Assembly: GCF_003201815.1 (NCBI RefSeq)
Contig: NZ_QJKB01000001.1
Span: 1,054,001 to 1,118,000, forward strand
Length of the DNA: 64,000 nucleotides
Source of the DNA: Undibacterium pigrum
GTDB lineage: Bacteria > Pseudomonadota > Gammaproteobacteria > Burkholderiales > Burkholderiaceae_D
Reading direction: 5' to 3'
Position numbers and translations under genes: made by a program. The notes under the pieces are model-generated. The model saw only the letters and a list, made by a program, of their open reading frames with translations, was not told where the DNA came from and searched no databases. Shown piece after piece: positions 25,047 to 35,181 of the stretch (positions are counted from its first letter, which is position 1; each line of letters opens with the position of its first letter).

Positions 25047-26516
25047 TTATTCAGTATCTGCATCACCAGTATCAAGACTGGTTCCCAGCAGGCTTTGTGC
25101 AGCATCGGCAGGCAAGGCTTCGACGCTTTTGAGTTTACGTGTCATTTGCCGCGTCCTGACTTCTGCCTGATCGATATTTTTTGCCGCTTTTTCCAGCGCG
25201 ACTTTGGTGGCTGTCAATACATCAGCAAATTTGCCAAACTCTGTCTTGACTGCACCCAGCACCTGCCAGACTTCCGATGAACGCTGCTCCAGCACCAGGC
25301 TGCGGAAGCCCATTTGCAGGCTGTTCAGCAAGGCTGACAAGGTAGATGGACCAGAGATGGAGACGCGGCAAGTACGTTGCAATTCATCAGCCAGACCCGG
25401 TCTGCGCATGACTTCTGCATACAGGCCCTCAGTCGGCAGGAACAGAATGGCGAAATCTGTTGTCAGTGGTGGTGACAGGTATTTCTCGGAAATGGTTTTG
25501 GCTTCGAGACGTATTGCTCTCTCCAACTCTTTGCCAGCCTGCGCGACCCCTTCTGCATCGGCGCGCTCTGCGGCATCGATCAGGCGCTCATACTGCTCTT
25601 TAGGGAACTTTGCGTCGATGGGCATCCATACCGGGGCCCTGTTTTCTTCCTTGCCTGGCAGCTTGATGGCGAATTCCACCCGCTCACCTGAGCCGGGTAT
25701 TGTTTCTACATTCTTGGCATACTGGTCTGGCGTCAGCATTTGTTCCAGCACCATTTCCAGTTGCACTTCGCCCCAGGTGCCACGGGTTTTGACATTCGTC
25801 AGCACTCGCTTGAGGTCACCAACACCTATCGCAAGTTGTTGCATCTCACCCAGACCCTGATGCACTTTTTCCAGACGGTCAGAGACCAGCTTGAACGATT
25901 CACCAAGACGCTGCTCCAGCGTCGCATGCAGCTTTTCATCGACGGTCTTGCGCATTTCTTCTAGCTTACCTGCATTGTCAGCCTGCAATTGCTGAATTTT
26001 TTGTTCCAGCGTTGCGCGTATTTCATTCATGCGCTGGGCATTTGATTCTGTCAGTGCCAACAGAGTTTGATTCAGGCTATCACCAAAGCGCTTCAGGCTC
26101 TGGCCTTGCTCGTCACGGGCGACCTGTCCTTGCAAAATGAAAGCCTGCCTGAATTGCTCCAGTTGCTGGGCATTGGTTTCATTGAGTTTCACCAGTTGCT
26201 GGGAGAATGCATCGATCTGGTTATTTTGCAGCGTCGCTACGCTGGTCAGCTGGGCGGCCAGGTTTTGCTGTAGCTGGCCGAAGCTACCAGAAAGTTCCTG
26301 GCGGCCAGTCTGGGCGGTCAATTGCACCTGTTCTCTCAACGCACGCTCACTACGCTCCTGTGACATCTGCGATTGCTGCTGGGTCTGGCGCAGTTGTTCC
26401 TGTATGGCCGCTATGCCACCGGCATCCTGCGTGCCAGACTTGCGCAGCAAAAGCATAATATTCAGGACGACGGCCAGCGCAGCCAGCAAAAGTATCAATA
26501 CCTCAAACAGGCTCAT
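25047..26516 (-). CDS. rmuC: DNA recombination protein RmuC
   Basis: A protein of about 489 residues with an N-terminal transmembrane helix (LFEVLILLLAALAVVLNIML), a long Gln-rich coiled coil (about residues 35-220) and the RmuC core with TRGTWGEVQLEMVLEQ, MPIDAKFP and LFLPTEGLYAEV. RmuC limits inversions at short inverted repeats and is thought to be a nuclease-related membrane-anchored protein. The start at MSLFEV puts the helix at the very N-terminus; a TTG 13 codons upstream is the alternative. It converges on soxR with a 16-base gap and no visible terminator. Confidence 0.93.
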   Translation of the reverse strand: MSLFEVLILLLAALAVVLNIMLLLRKSGTQDAGGIAAIQEQLRQTQQQSQMSQERSERALREQVQLTAQTGRQELSGSFGQLQQNLAAQLTSVATLQNNQIDAFSQQLVKLNETNAQQLEQFRQAFILQGQVARDEQGQSLKRFGDSLNQTLLALTESNAQRMNEIRATLEQKIQQLQADNAGKLEEMRKTVDEKLHATLEQRLGESFKLVSDRLEKVHQGLGEMQQLAIGVGDLKRVLTNVKTRGTWGEVQLEMVLEQMLTPDQYAKNVETIPGSGERVEFAIKLPGKEENRAPVWMPIDAKFPKEQYERLIDAAERADAEGVAQAGKELERAIRLEAKTISEKYLSPPLTTDFAILFLPTEGLYAEVMRRPGLADELQRTCRVSISGPSTLSALLNSLQMGFRSLVLEQRSSEVWQVLGAVKTEFGKFADVLTATKVALEKAAKNIDQAEVRTRQMTRKLKSVEALPADAAQSLLGTSLDTGDADTE

Positions 26517-26566
26517 AGAAAAATATTCAGGTGAAAAGGGGATTTCAAATTGCAAAACCTGGAAAC

Positions 26567-26980
26567 TCAGCCAGGACGGTTACGCATCCAGTCAGCCGTC
26601 TGATAAAACGATTGCATCAAATGCTGCTGCAAATCTTCACTGACGCCGACATCCTGCATGGCCCAGGCCATACAGCGCAACCATTGATCACGTTCGCTAC
26701 TGGCGATGGCATAAGGCAGATGACGCGCTCGCAGGCGTGGATGACCAAACTGCTCTATATACAAATCCGGGCCGCCCATCCAGCCGGACAAAAACCAGAA
26801 CAGCTTGTCGCGTGATCCATCCATGGGAGTGGGATGCAATGCACGTATACCAGCAAATTCTGGCTCCAGCTCCATCAAGTCATAAAAACGGTCAACCATC
26901 TCACGCAGTTTTTCTGCACCACCCAGCAATTCATATAAATTGACCTGGGCTTCTTCATTATTTTCAACTTCAGTATTCAT
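26567..26980 (-). CDS. Group II truncated haemoglobin
   Basis: A 137-residue haem protein of the 2-on-2 globin type. Visible are LYELLGGAEKLREMVDRFYDLM (helices A-B), the proximal His in GHPRLRARHLPYAI, and the group II Trp in DQWLRCMAWAM. Group II globins bind oxygen and NO and may take part in peroxide or NO chemistry. It lies between yfcF and rmuC on the same strand. No FNR or NO-regulator box was recognised directly upstream. Confidence 0.92.
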   Translation of the reverse strand: MNTEVENNEEAQVNLYELLGGAEKLREMVDRFYDLMELEPEFAGIRALHPTPMDGSRDKLFWFLSGWMGGPDLYIEQFGHPRLRARHLPYAIASSERDQWLRCMAWAMQDVGVSEDLQQHLMQSFYQTADWMRNRPG

Positions 26981-27014
26981 GTCATCGCTAATTTAAAGCC
27001 GTTCTTAAAACCGT

Positions 27015-27647
27015 TCAGAGTGCTGGCCTTGCCTGATTAACCCACAATTGCACAGCGGGTCTTTGCCATTGCTGAGCTGCGAACCGGGCTAGTTTTTCAG
27101 GCACCTGATCGCCATGCAAGACCAGGCGATTAATCATCAAGGCGAGATCAAGGTCAGCGACAGACCAGTCACCGAAGAGGTTTTCAGCATTATCTGGTAT
27201 CAATGATTCACCCACCAGGAATAATTGCGCCGCTGCTGCTTTGGCAGCGTCAGACAGAGGTGCCAGCTTCTTGCCATAGAAGATGACCTGGGTATTGCGC
27301 TCCACCCGTATAGGCATCAGGGCACTGCGTATCCAGGCCTGTACCTGCCTTGCCCTGGCGCGGGCATGCGTGTCTTTGGGATAAACTGCCTGTTGTGGGA
27401 ATACTTCTTCCAGATACTCGGTAATCGCTGAAGATTCAGATAATGCAAAACCATTGTGCACCAGGGTAGGCACACGCTGCGTCAGGGACGTGGCTGCATA
27501 GTCGGGCGCATGCTGGGCATCGGCTTCCAGGTCTACCGTCAGCAAATCAAAGTCCAGGCCTTTTTCATGCAGGGTGACGAATACTGACATCGCATAAGGG
27601 CTGGTAAATTGCGAGTCCACATAGAGTTTGATGTCTTGTTTTTGCAA
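27015..27647 (-). CDS. yfcF: Glutathione S-transferase, YfcF type
   Basis: A 210-residue glutathione transferase. The N-terminal thioredoxin-like domain has FTSPYAMSVFVTLHEKGL and the cis-Pro plus glutathione-binding segment RVPTLVHNGFALSESSAITEYLE. The C-terminal helical domain has ARARQVQAWIRSALMPIR and DLDLALMINRLVLHGD, which are close to E. coli YfcF. YfcF has glutathione transferase and peroxidase activity and contributes to oxidative stress defence. It is on the same strand as the truncated haemoglobin with a 34-base gap, so the two may be cotranscribed. Confidence 0.88.
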   Translation of the reverse strand: MQKQDIKLYVDSQFTSPYAMSVFVTLHEKGLDFDLLTVDLEADAQHAPDYAATSLTQRVPTLVHNGFALSESSAITEYLEEVFPQQAVYPKDTHARARARQVQAWIRSALMPIRVERNTQVIFYGKKLAPLSDAAKAAAAQLFLVGESLIPDNAENLFGDWSVADLDLALMINRLVLHGDQVPEKLARFAAQQWQRPAVQLWVNQARPAL

Positions 27648-27686
27648 GATATATCCTTTTAAATTAATTCACTAGTACGCTTGCTA

Positions 27687-30185
27687 TCAAGCTTCGCGCA
27701 GGCTTTGCAGAGGCGGCTGATTCAATACATTGCGCAAACCCAGCCAGCCACCGACTACGGCGCAAGTAGCACCAACAATCAGACCCGCCAACCAGACCAA
27801 GGGGGAGAAAGTCCATTCAAAGTTGAAGCTGAAACGTGCCAGTGCCCAGCCTATGGCTGATGCCCCCGAAGCTGCCAATACACCAGACAAGCCACCTATC
27901 AGCAAGAATTCTATCCACTGCGCCTGCGAAAGTTGCTTACGAGTTGCACCCAGTGCACGCAAGAGTGCTGCTTCTCGCATACGTACATCTTGAGAGCCAG
28001 CCAGCGCGGCATATAACACCAGGACGCCAGAAGCCAGGGTGAACAGGAACAGGAATTCAACGGCCGTAATCACCTGGTCCAGCACATCCTGCATTTGCTT
28101 GATCATGGCACCGACATCCACCACGGTCAGGTTAGGAAAATCACGCATGAAGCGATTGACAAAATTTTTATCTGTTTCAGGTAAACGGAAAGCCGTAATC
28201 CAGGTTTGCGGCATATCGACCATGGCTTTGGGATTAATAATGACAAAGAAGTTCACCCGCATAGAACCCCAGTCCAGCTTGCGCAGGCTGGTGATGGTTG
28301 ATGTCACCTGCTGACCTGCGACATCAAAAGTCATCTTGTCACCCAGCTTGAGCTTCAGGGTCTTGGCGATACCCTCTTCCACTGAAGCCTCGGCCTCGGT
28401 GGCCTTGCTATCGTCATACCAGCGACCGGCAGTGATTTTGTTCAAGGCAGGCATGTCGGGCATGGTAGACAGATTGAATTCGCGGTCCACCATGCGCTTG
28501 GCCTGGTCCTCTACATAGCTTTCGCCAGTAACAGGCTTGTCATTCAGGGCGATCAGACGCCCGCGTATCATGGGGTACAGCAGTGGCTTGCCAAAGGCAT
28601 CAAGTTGTTTAGCGATATCTGCTTTTTGATCTGGCTGTATATTGATGACAAACTGATTTGGCGCATCTGCTGGCGTGGCTTTTTTCCACGCAGTGATCAG
28701 GTCACCACGCACGACAGTTAACAATAACAAGGCCATCAGCCCCAGAGCCAGTGAAACGACTTGGACGATAGTCGCGCCAGGTCGTCTTTGCAAAGCAGTA
28801 ATGGCAAAACGCCAGGCAGAATGCGCAAATAAAGTACGCATGCGCTTGAGCGAAAACATGCCCAGCCATGCCACCAGCGCAAACACCAGCAAACCAAGCA
28901 AAAAACCCGCAGCAGTCATCAAGCCCAGTTTGATATCAGCCGTTTGCCACAGCAACAAAGTCACGAACATGCCCAGGCCGCAGGCATAAGTCACCAATGT
29001 CATGGCCTTGGGTGCATCTTGTTCGCGTCGTATGACACGATTATGCGGCACATTACGCAATTGCAAAATCGGTGGCAAGGCAAAGCCAACCAGCAGCAAT
29101 AAACCTGTGGCAATGCCCTGCACGGCAGGCAAGAAATTCGCATCTGGCAGATCCTTGGCGACCAGCTTACCCAACCATTCAAGCAAGACATAATGGCCTG
29201 CATAACCCAGCAGCACACCAGCGATACTGCCCAGCAAACCCAGGATCAGGAATTCAATCAGATACATGGACATGACCTGATTTTGTGTCAGCCCCAGGCA
29301 GCGCAACATGGCGCAGGCATCCAGATGGCGCAGCATGAAGCGGCGCGCTGCCATGGCAATCGCAACTGCAGCCAGCATGGCTGACAACAGGCTCACCAGT
29401 GACAGGAACTGATCTGCTCTGTCCAGGGTAGCGCGCATTTCTGGCCGGCCTGCCTCCAGTGATTCCAGGCGTACGCCTTTGAGTTTTTCGCTATTTATTT
29501 TTTCTTGCAACTCTTTTTGAAAGGCAGCGATCAACTTGGTATCGCCCGCCATAAGCAACCGATAAGTCACTCGAGAGCCGTTTTGTATCAGCTTGCTGGC
29601 GGGAATGTCCGTCAGCGATATCATGGCACGTGGAGCAAAATTCATGAAACCTGCGCCACGGTCCGGCTCCGTGCCTATGGTCTGGGTCACCGTCAGTTGC
29701 AGTTCGCCCAATTTGATTTTTTGGCCTACAGTCAAATTCAGGGCCGATAGCAAAGCCGGATCTACCCACACAGTTCCTGATTGAGGGACGATATCGGTAG
29801 CGACTTCTGTTTCGCCCTTGTTCAGCTTCAACTTGCCACGCAAGGGGTAATCAGCACTCACAGCCTTTAAAGAGACCAGGCGGGATATCGCTTCATCACC
29901 CTCGCCCGCCAACGCCATACTTGGGAAGACTACCGTCTCTGCAGTCTTGAAGCCGCGCTTTTCTGCTTCTTGTCGCCACTCTGGCTTGATAGGCTGATCA
30001 GCCGCGACCAGCAAGTCAGCGCCTAGCAACTGGTGCGCATCGCGGTTGAGACCACTGCGCATCCTGTCAGTAAAAAAACCGACCGAGGCCAGGGAGGCCA
30101 CGGCGATCATCAAGGCAATCAGTAAAAAGCGCAGCTCACCAGCACGCCAGTCACGCATCGTCATACTGAGAGAGAGTTTGAACAT
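27687..30185 (-). CDS. ybbP: ABC transporter permease, YbbP/FtsX family
   Basis: An 832-residue inner-membrane permease with the MacB/FtsX layout. A first helix near residues 20-42 is followed by a large periplasmic domain (to about 260), a block of helices, a second periplasmic domain (about 500-690) and three C-terminal helices carrying the FtsX signature (VREAALLRALGATRKQL-like). The length is near E. coli YbbP (804). The cognate ATPase in E. coli is YbbA, encoded next door; here the YbbA-type ATPase gene is about 26 kb away beside tesA. The pair probably exports or extracts a lipophilic envelope molecule; the substrate is unknown. Confidence 0.85.
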   Translation of the reverse strand: MFKLSLSMTMRDWRAGELRFLLIALMIAVASLASVGFFTDRMRSGLNRDAHQLLGADLLVAADQPIKPEWRQEAEKRGFKTAETVVFPSMALAGEGDEAISRLVSLKAVSADYPLRGKLKLNKGETEVATDIVPQSGTVWVDPALLSALNLTVGQKIKLGELQLTVTQTIGTEPDRGAGFMNFAPRAMISLTDIPASKLIQNGSRVTYRLLMAGDTKLIAAFQKELQEKINSEKLKGVRLESLEAGRPEMRATLDRADQFLSLVSLLSAMLAAVAIAMAARRFMLRHLDACAMLRCLGLTQNQVMSMYLIEFLILGLLGSIAGVLLGYAGHYVLLEWLGKLVAKDLPDANFLPAVQGIATGLLLLVGFALPPILQLRNVPHNRVIRREQDAPKAMTLVTYACGLGMFVTLLLWQTADIKLGLMTAAGFLLGLLVFALVAWLGMFSLKRMRTLFAHSAWRFAITALQRRPGATIVQVVSLALGLMALLLLTVVRGDLITAWKKATPADAPNQFVINIQPDQKADIAKQLDAFGKPLLYPMIRGRLIALNDKPVTGESYVEDQAKRMVDREFNLSTMPDMPALNKITAGRWYDDSKATEAEASVEEGIAKTLKLKLGDKMTFDVAGQQVTSTITSLRKLDWGSMRVNFFVIINPKAMVDMPQTWITAFRLPETDKNFVNRFMRDFPNLTVVDVGAMIKQMQDVLDQVITAVEFLFLFTLASGVLVLYAALAGSQDVRMREAALLRALGATRKQLSQAQWIEFLLIGGLSGVLAASGASAIGWALARFSFNFEWTFSPLVWLAGLIVGATCAVVGGWLGLRNVLNQPPLQSLREA

Positions 30186-30302
30186 AGTTAGCTTGCCAAT
30201 ACAGAAATAAAATAATCAAAGCACATGCAAAACACAGCACCACTCTTACCAACATACAGTAGTGCTGCAAATCAGTCTTTAGTTCAAACTTGCGCTATCT
30301 TT

Positions 30303-31556
30303 TTACTCAGATGCCAGCGCATTCGCAAAATCAGCCAGCAAATCCTGGGTATCTTCTATGCCCACAGATACGCGTATCAAGGAATCCGCTATCCCCATCT
30401 CGGCACGGCGCTCTGCCCCCATCTCAAAGAAAATGGTGTGTGCAACCGGAATAACAAGGGTGCGGGTATCACCAAGATGGGTTGCATTGATCGCCAGCTT
30501 CAGGCGGTTCAGGTAATCAAAACAATCAATCTCGGGTTTTAACTCAAAACTGAACAAGGCACCGTAGGCAGTAAACAACTCTGTGGCCAGGACATGTTGG
30601 GGATGGTCTGGCAGGCCAGGATAATGAACTGCTGCTACACGCGGGTCGGCAGCCAGCATTTTTGCCAGCGCCAGGGCGTTCGCACATTCCCTATCCATGC
30701 GCAGAGCGATGGTTTCTGCACCTACAGCAACCTGGTGTGCTGCTTCTGGCGACAGCGAGGCACCAAAATCACGCAAAGCCTTGGCCCTGATTTGTGCCAG
30801 ACCCTGCATCTTTGCAGGCTGCTTGCGGAAGTTGGCGGCAATATTTGGAAATGCGCTCCAGTCAAACAAGCCAGTGTCCGTCAAGGCACCACCCAGCACA
30901 TTGCCATGACCGGCGATGGATTTAGTAAGCGAATTGATCACCAAGCCTGCATGCACAACTTTGGGCTGGAACAGATAAGGCGAAGTCATGGTGTTATCGA
31001 CCACAAACAGGATGCCTTTTTCACGGCACAGCTCACCTATTTTTTTCAAATCAGCGATTTGCGTGCGTGGATTGGCGATGGTTTCTACAAACACCATGCG
31101 GGTTGCTGGCGTCAGTGCGGCTGCGACGTGACTTGCATCAGTGGCATCCACCAATGACACATCGACACCCTGCCCGGCCACGGTTTGCCACAGGCTATTG
31201 GTATTGCCAAACAAGAATGAAGAAGACACCAGATGATCACCCTGGCGCAATAATGCCTGGAACACTGCGCCTATGGCAGCCATGCCGGTTGCAAATGCGA
31301 TGGTAGCCAGCCCGCCTTCCATCTTGCTGATTTTTTCTTCCAGCGCAGAGACGGTAGGATTACCCTGGCGGCCATAGCGGTAGCCAGATTGTTTATTCTG
31401 GAACACCGCTGCCAGATCCCGCGCGTCGCCGTAGCCATACATGACTGAGGTATGGATGGGTTTATGAACAGAGCCATGCTCTATCTCTTTTTGTCTGTCG
31501 CTATGCAGGATGGTGGTGGTGAAACCGTATTTGGGTGATTGAGATGTCGTGCTCAT
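30303..31556 (-). CDS. PLP-dependent homoserine sulfhydrylase / cystathionine gamma-synthase family enzyme
   Basis: A 417-residue fold-type I PLP enzyme of Cys/Met metabolism. Visible are SGYRYGRQGNPT (phosphate and cofactor contacts), the VDNTMTSPYLFQP segment with the PLP-binding Asp, and the Schiff-base Lys212 in SLTKSIAGHG. The overall pattern fits O-succinyl- or O-acetylhomoserine sulfhydrylase more than cystathionine beta-lyase, but substrate choice cannot be settled from sequence. It would make homocysteine for methionine synthesis. It stands alone between ybbP and a hydrolase, with the terminator of the hydrolase just upstream. Confidence 0.85.
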   Translation of the reverse strand: MSTTSQSPKYGFTTTILHSDRQKEIEHGSVHKPIHTSVMYGYGDARDLAAVFQNKQSGYRYGRQGNPTVSALEEKISKMEGGLATIAFATGMAAIGAVFQALLRQGDHLVSSSFLFGNTNSLWQTVAGQGVDVSLVDATDASHVAAALTPATRMVFVETIANPRTQIADLKKIGELCREKGILFVVDNTMTSPYLFQPKVVHAGLVINSLTKSIAGHGNVLGGALTDTGLFDWSAFPNIAANFRKQPAKMQGLAQIRAKALRDFGASLSPEAAHQVAVGAETIALRMDRECANALALAKMLAADPRVAAVHYPGLPDHPQHVLATELFTAYGALFSFELKPEIDCFDYLNRLKLAINATHLGDTRTLVIPVAHTIFFEMGAERRAEMGIADSLIRVSVGIEDTQDLLADFANALASE

Positions 31557-31581
31557 AATGCCGGGAAATGAATGAGAAAAT

Positions 31582-31620
31582 AAAAAGCGAGTTTTGGGAG
31601 TTTAACCCAGAACTCGCTTT
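31582..31620 (-). terminator. Terminator of the alpha/beta hydrolase gene
   Basis: Read leftward, a 14- to 15-bp stem with one wobble pair (AAAGCGAGTT... with ...AACTCGCTTT) is followed by TTTTTA. It lies in the gap between the hydrolase and the sulfhydrylase gene. Confidence 0.82.
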
Positions 31621-31655
31621 CTCATTCTTGTACAGAGGTAGGCTGAGCAGCTAAA

Positions 31656-32549
31656 TCAATCTTTCAGCAAGAATGCCTCTATCAATTCTGCCAATTTCTC
31701 AGGCTGGTCATGGTGCAGCATGTGCCCGGCATCGAAAATCATCTCTTTTTGTAGCTGCGGTATATGCTCCAGGCGCCTGTCTATTTCTACACGTGCTTCT
31801 TCTTTTGGCCCCATCCAGTGCCAGACATTGGTGTCATCTGCCTCCATCCACAATACTGGAGCAGTGATTTTTTGCCAGCAAGCCATGACCTCTTCAACCC
31901 GGTATAGGAGCGGACTGGTTTGCTTGTGGGCAGGGTCACCCAAAATTTCCCAGCAACCGGGGCTGGTTTCCTTGGCCCAATGTGCAGAAAGAAATGCCGC
32001 TCTTTCGTCTGACAAGCGTGGATTGGTTTTTTGCAAACGGGTGGCTACTTCTGCTTGCGAAGCATAAGTGCGCAGGCCAGCCTGGTTTTCCAGCTCATCT
32101 AGCCATTTCCTGTAACGCCCGGGTGCCTGCTTGGGATGGGTCACTGGCATGCCAAAGCCTTCAAGATTGATGAACTTGCGCACTCGCTCAGGGCGTACAC
32201 CTGCATACAGGCCAGCGACATTCGCGCCCATGCTGTGTCCCAGCAAATTCACGGGCTCATCCGGCGAGATATGCCTTAGCAGCGCATCGAGGTCACCCAG
32301 ATAATCCGGGAACCAGTAAGTATCGACATTGGGCGATTCAGTCAATCCAAAGCCGCGCCAGTCAGGTGCAAGCACTTGCCAGTCTTGCTTGAGGCAATCG
32401 ACGACGAACTGGAAAGACGCAGACACATCCATCCAGCCATGCAGCATGATGATTTTGGGCGCATCTTCCCGCCCCCAACTGCGCACGTGGTATTGCAGGC
32501 CACGGATATCAAGAAAGGATGTGCGTGAAGGCTTGAATAGAGTATTCAT
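31656..32549 (-). CDS. Alpha/beta-fold hydrolase
   Basis: A 297-residue hydrolase. Motifs are the oxyanion loop HGWMDVSASF, the nucleophile elbow GHSMG (Ser106), and the catalytic His in DAGHMLHHDQPEKL near residue 275. No signal peptide is seen. The family covers lipases, esterases and dehalogenases, so the substrate is open. It is divergent from a fatty-acyl-CoA synthetase, which suggests a possible role in lipid or ester breakdown, but this is only context. Confidence 0.85.
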   Translation of the reverse strand: MNTLFKPSRTSFLDIRGLQYHVRSWGREDAPKIIMLHGWMDVSASFQFVVDCLKQDWQVLAPDWRGFGLTESPNVDTYWFPDYLGDLDALLRHISPDEPVNLLGHSMGANVAGLYAGVRPERVRKFINLEGFGMPVTHPKQAPGRYRKWLDELENQAGLRTYASQAEVATRLQKTNPRLSDERAAFLSAHWAKETSPGCWEILGDPAHKQTSPLLYRVEEVMACWQKITAPVLWMEADDTNVWHWMGPKEEARVEIDRRLEHIPQLQKEMIFDAGHMLHHDQPEKLAELIEAFLLKD

Positions 32550-32694
32550 AAGAATTTAATATTTTTCATCTGGAAATACAGGCAAACGCCAGCCTGCAAA
32601 GCACATAATCAAGTAGCATGATACTAATGCCTCAGGGCACTTGCAGCACGAACATGCAATAGCACGACCGTTCGATTATTATAACGGAGACAGG

Positions 32695-34419
32695 ATGAAG
32701 CAGTTGAACAAACTCAAAGACAAGACAGAAAACGATACAAAAGCTGATCAAGTTACCCATGTTGACCATTATGATCAGCTTTATCACAAGTTCAGATGGG
32801 ATGTACCCAGCAATTTCAATATCGCAGAAGCCTGTTGTCACCGGTGGGCGGTAAAGCATAAACATGCAAAGAAGACTGCCATTCTTTATGAAGACAGCGA
32901 AGGCAATAGCCGTCGCCTGACTTATCAGCAATTGCACGAACAAGCCAACCAGCTTGCCAATCTATTCTTGCAGGAAGGCATACAGCGTGGCGACGTGATT
33001 GCCTGCATCTTGCCGCAAAGGCCAGAAACCGCGATTACTATCATGGCTTGCCTGCAAATTGGCGCCATCGTCATGCCCCTCTCCTTTTTGTTCGGACCTG
33101 AAGCGCTGGAATACCGGCTGCAGCACAGCCAGTCCATCGCCATCGTTCTGGATGGCAGTGGGATCAAGGCATTTGAAGAAATACGCAGCCGCTGTCCCGA
33201 CCTGAAAACCGTGATTACCGTCGACTGCGACACCAATAACGACATGCCGCCCTGCATAGACTGGGAAACGCATGTGCCCAACATGCCTGTTACTGCCCGC
33301 ATTGCCGACACCCGTTCCAGTGACCCGGCGATCCTGATTTACACCAGCGGCACTACTGGTGCGCCCAAGGGAGCGCTGCTACCGCATTCTGCCATTATCG
33401 GTAACCTCACTGGCTTTGTGGCTTCGCAAAACTGGTTCCCGCAAGATGAAGATGTCTTCTGGTCACCGGCTGACTGGGCCTGGACTGGCGGCTTAATGGA
33501 TGCCTTATTGCCTACCTTGTATTTTGGCAAACCCATCGTTGGCTACCAGGGTCGATTCACTGCAGAGACTGCTTACTATCTGCTGGAAAAATACCAGGTC
33601 ACAAATACCTTCCTGTTCCCTACTGCCTTGAAGATGATGATGAAGGCAGAGCCCAAGCCCAGGAAAAAATACAATCTCGCCTTGCGCGCCATCATGACTG
33701 CGGGTGAAGCTGTCGGTGACGCCGTTTTCAACTGGTGTGAAAAGGCTTTGCACATCACACCAAATGAAATGTTCGGCCAGACTGAAATGAACTACATCGT
33801 CGGCAACAGCCATCAATTGTGGCCAGCCAAACCCGGTAGTATGGGACGGCCTTATCCTGGACACAGGGTGGCAGTTATTGACGATGATGGCAATGAAGTG
33901 GCAGATGGTGAAACAGGTGAAGTTGCCATGAGCCGTTATGATGCCTACGGCCATCTTGACCCTGTATTCTTTCTGGGTTACTGGAAAAACGACACGGCAA
34001 CCCGCAATAAATTCACTGGCGACTGGTGCAGAACGGGCGACCTGGCTACCCGCGATGCCGATGGCTACCTGTGGTATCAGGGTCGCGCAGATGATATGTT
34101 CAAGGCTGCGGGTTACCGCATAGGCCCATCCGAAATCGAGAATTGCCTGGTCAAACATGCGGCAGTGGCAAATGTCGCAGTCGTGCCTAAACCAGACAAA
34201 GAACGAGGCAACCTGGTCAAGGCCTATGTGGTGTTAAGCCAGGGGTTTCAGGGTGGCGATGCACTGATCAAGGAATTGCAAGATCATGTGCGGGGCAAAC
34301 TCGCACCCTATGAGTATCCGAAAGAGATAGAATTTATCGATGCCTTGCCGATGACCACTACAGGCAAAATACAGCGACGCATATTACGTCTGCGTGAAGA
34401 AGAGCGCGCAGCAAAATAA
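32695..34419 (+). CDS. AMP-dependent acyl-CoA synthetase (medium-chain type)
   Basis: A 574-residue adenylate-forming enzyme. Core motifs are YTSGTTGAPKGALLPH (P-loop A3), MFGQTEMNYIVGN (A5), WCRTGDLATRDADGY (A7/A8) and TTTGKIQRR with the catalytic Lys (A10). The order and length resemble medium-chain acyl-CoA synthetases rather than acetyl-CoA synthetase. It activates a carboxylic acid with ATP and CoA through an acyl-adenylate. The ATG chosen follows GGAG at five-base spacing. It is divergent from the hydrolase and converges on the next gene. Confidence 0.87.
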   Translation: MKQLNKLKDKTENDTKADQVTHVDHYDQLYHKFRWDVPSNFNIAEACCHRWAVKHKHAKKTAILYEDSEGNSRRLTYQQLHEQANQLANLFLQEGIQRGDVIACILPQRPETAITIMACLQIGAIVMPLSFLFGPEALEYRLQHSQSIAIVLDGSGIKAFEEIRSRCPDLKTVITVDCDTNNDMPPCIDWETHVPNMPVTARIADTRSSDPAILIYTSGTTGAPKGALLPHSAIIGNLTGFVASQNWFPQDEDVFWSPADWAWTGGLMDALLPTLYFGKPIVGYQGRFTAETAYYLLEKYQVTNTFLFPTALKMMMKAEPKPRKKYNLALRAIMTAGEAVGDAVFNWCEKALHITPNEMFGQTEMNYIVGNSHQLWPAKPGSMGRPYPGHRVAVIDDDGNEVADGETGEVAMSRYDAYGHLDPVFFLGYWKNDTATRNKFTGDWCRTGDLATRDADGYLWYQGRADDMFKAAGYRIGPSEIENCLVKHAAVANVAVVPKPDKERGNLVKAYVVLSQGFQGGDALIKELQDHVRGKLAPYEYPKEIEFIDALPMTTTGKIQRRILRLREEERAAK

Positions 34420-34442
34420 TTCAAACTACAATTCAAACCCGC

Positions 34443-35078
34443 TCAGTGCTGCGCCATCACCGTGGCACTGACCAGGCTGGCAACCTGGTCCAGCATATCG
34501 CTGATAGTCTTGCCATACAGAGTGCTATTGAAAGCCGCTCCATCAAAGACATGTTCACGCCCTACGCTTACATTTCCCGCAACCGTATTTGAAAATTCCT
34601 GCTGCGCTAGCAGTTGACCAGTGCGCGCATCATAGATACGTACATCCAGTTCTATGGCACGGGTTCTTTTTTGCGTCAGGCCAAACAGATTACTATCTAT
34701 CTTGGTGCCTGCATTGCGAATTTCTCCTGAGACGATGTAGCGGCTGGCATAAGTCTGGCCCAGTTGCTGCAAGAGTTTCAGTGGCGGAACATCCTGTTGC
34801 CAGTCAAACGACAATAGATCAGGCGACGTGCGCACCTGCACTTGCCGCTCACGCATGAGCCTGCGGGCAATCGCTTTGGGAAAGCCTTGGGCCGCATCAT
34901 CAATATCGAGTACCTGCACGGGCTTATTGACGGCGAAACCTGTCAACACCAGAGCCTTATTGGATGGCAAATTAGGCGGCAAACCGGGATCGGTCATTTG
35001 TGCAATGGAGTGCGCAGAAAAGAATACGCCGAGTAAAATTAACGCAATCCGGTTTACCATTGATCTTAAGCCTGTCAT
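34443..35078 (-). CDS. Exported FlgT/CsgG-like protein
   Basis: A protein of about 212 residues with a signal peptide (MVNRIALILLGVFFSAHSIAQ). It has a mixed alpha/beta body with ASRYIVSGEIRNAG, LDVRIYDARTGQLLAQQEF and a C-terminal helix GKTISDMLDQVASLV. These patterns recall the middle domain of FlgT and the CsgG/LpoB-like fold of periplasmic assembly proteins. No flagellar or curli genes are in the window, so the function is uncertain. Two Met codons six residues apart could start the gene. Confidence 0.45.
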   Translation of the reverse strand: MTGLRSMVNRIALILLGVFFSAHSIAQMTDPGLPPNLPSNKALVLTGFAVNKPVQVLDIDDAAQGFPKAIARRLMRERQVQVRTSPDLLSFDWQQDVPPLKLLQQLGQTYASRYIVSGEIRNAGTKIDSNLFGLTQKRTRAIELDVRIYDARTGQLLAQQEFSNTVAGNVSVGREHVFDGAAFNSTLYGKTISDMLDQVASLVSATVMAQH

Positions 35079-35181
35079 TTTGTTCTTTTCAGGAATCATT
35101 GCTTTTATTACGACCGCATCAGCAACAACTTTAAGCATCTATTACAATCAATAAATCGCCAACCTTCATAGCCTAAGCAGA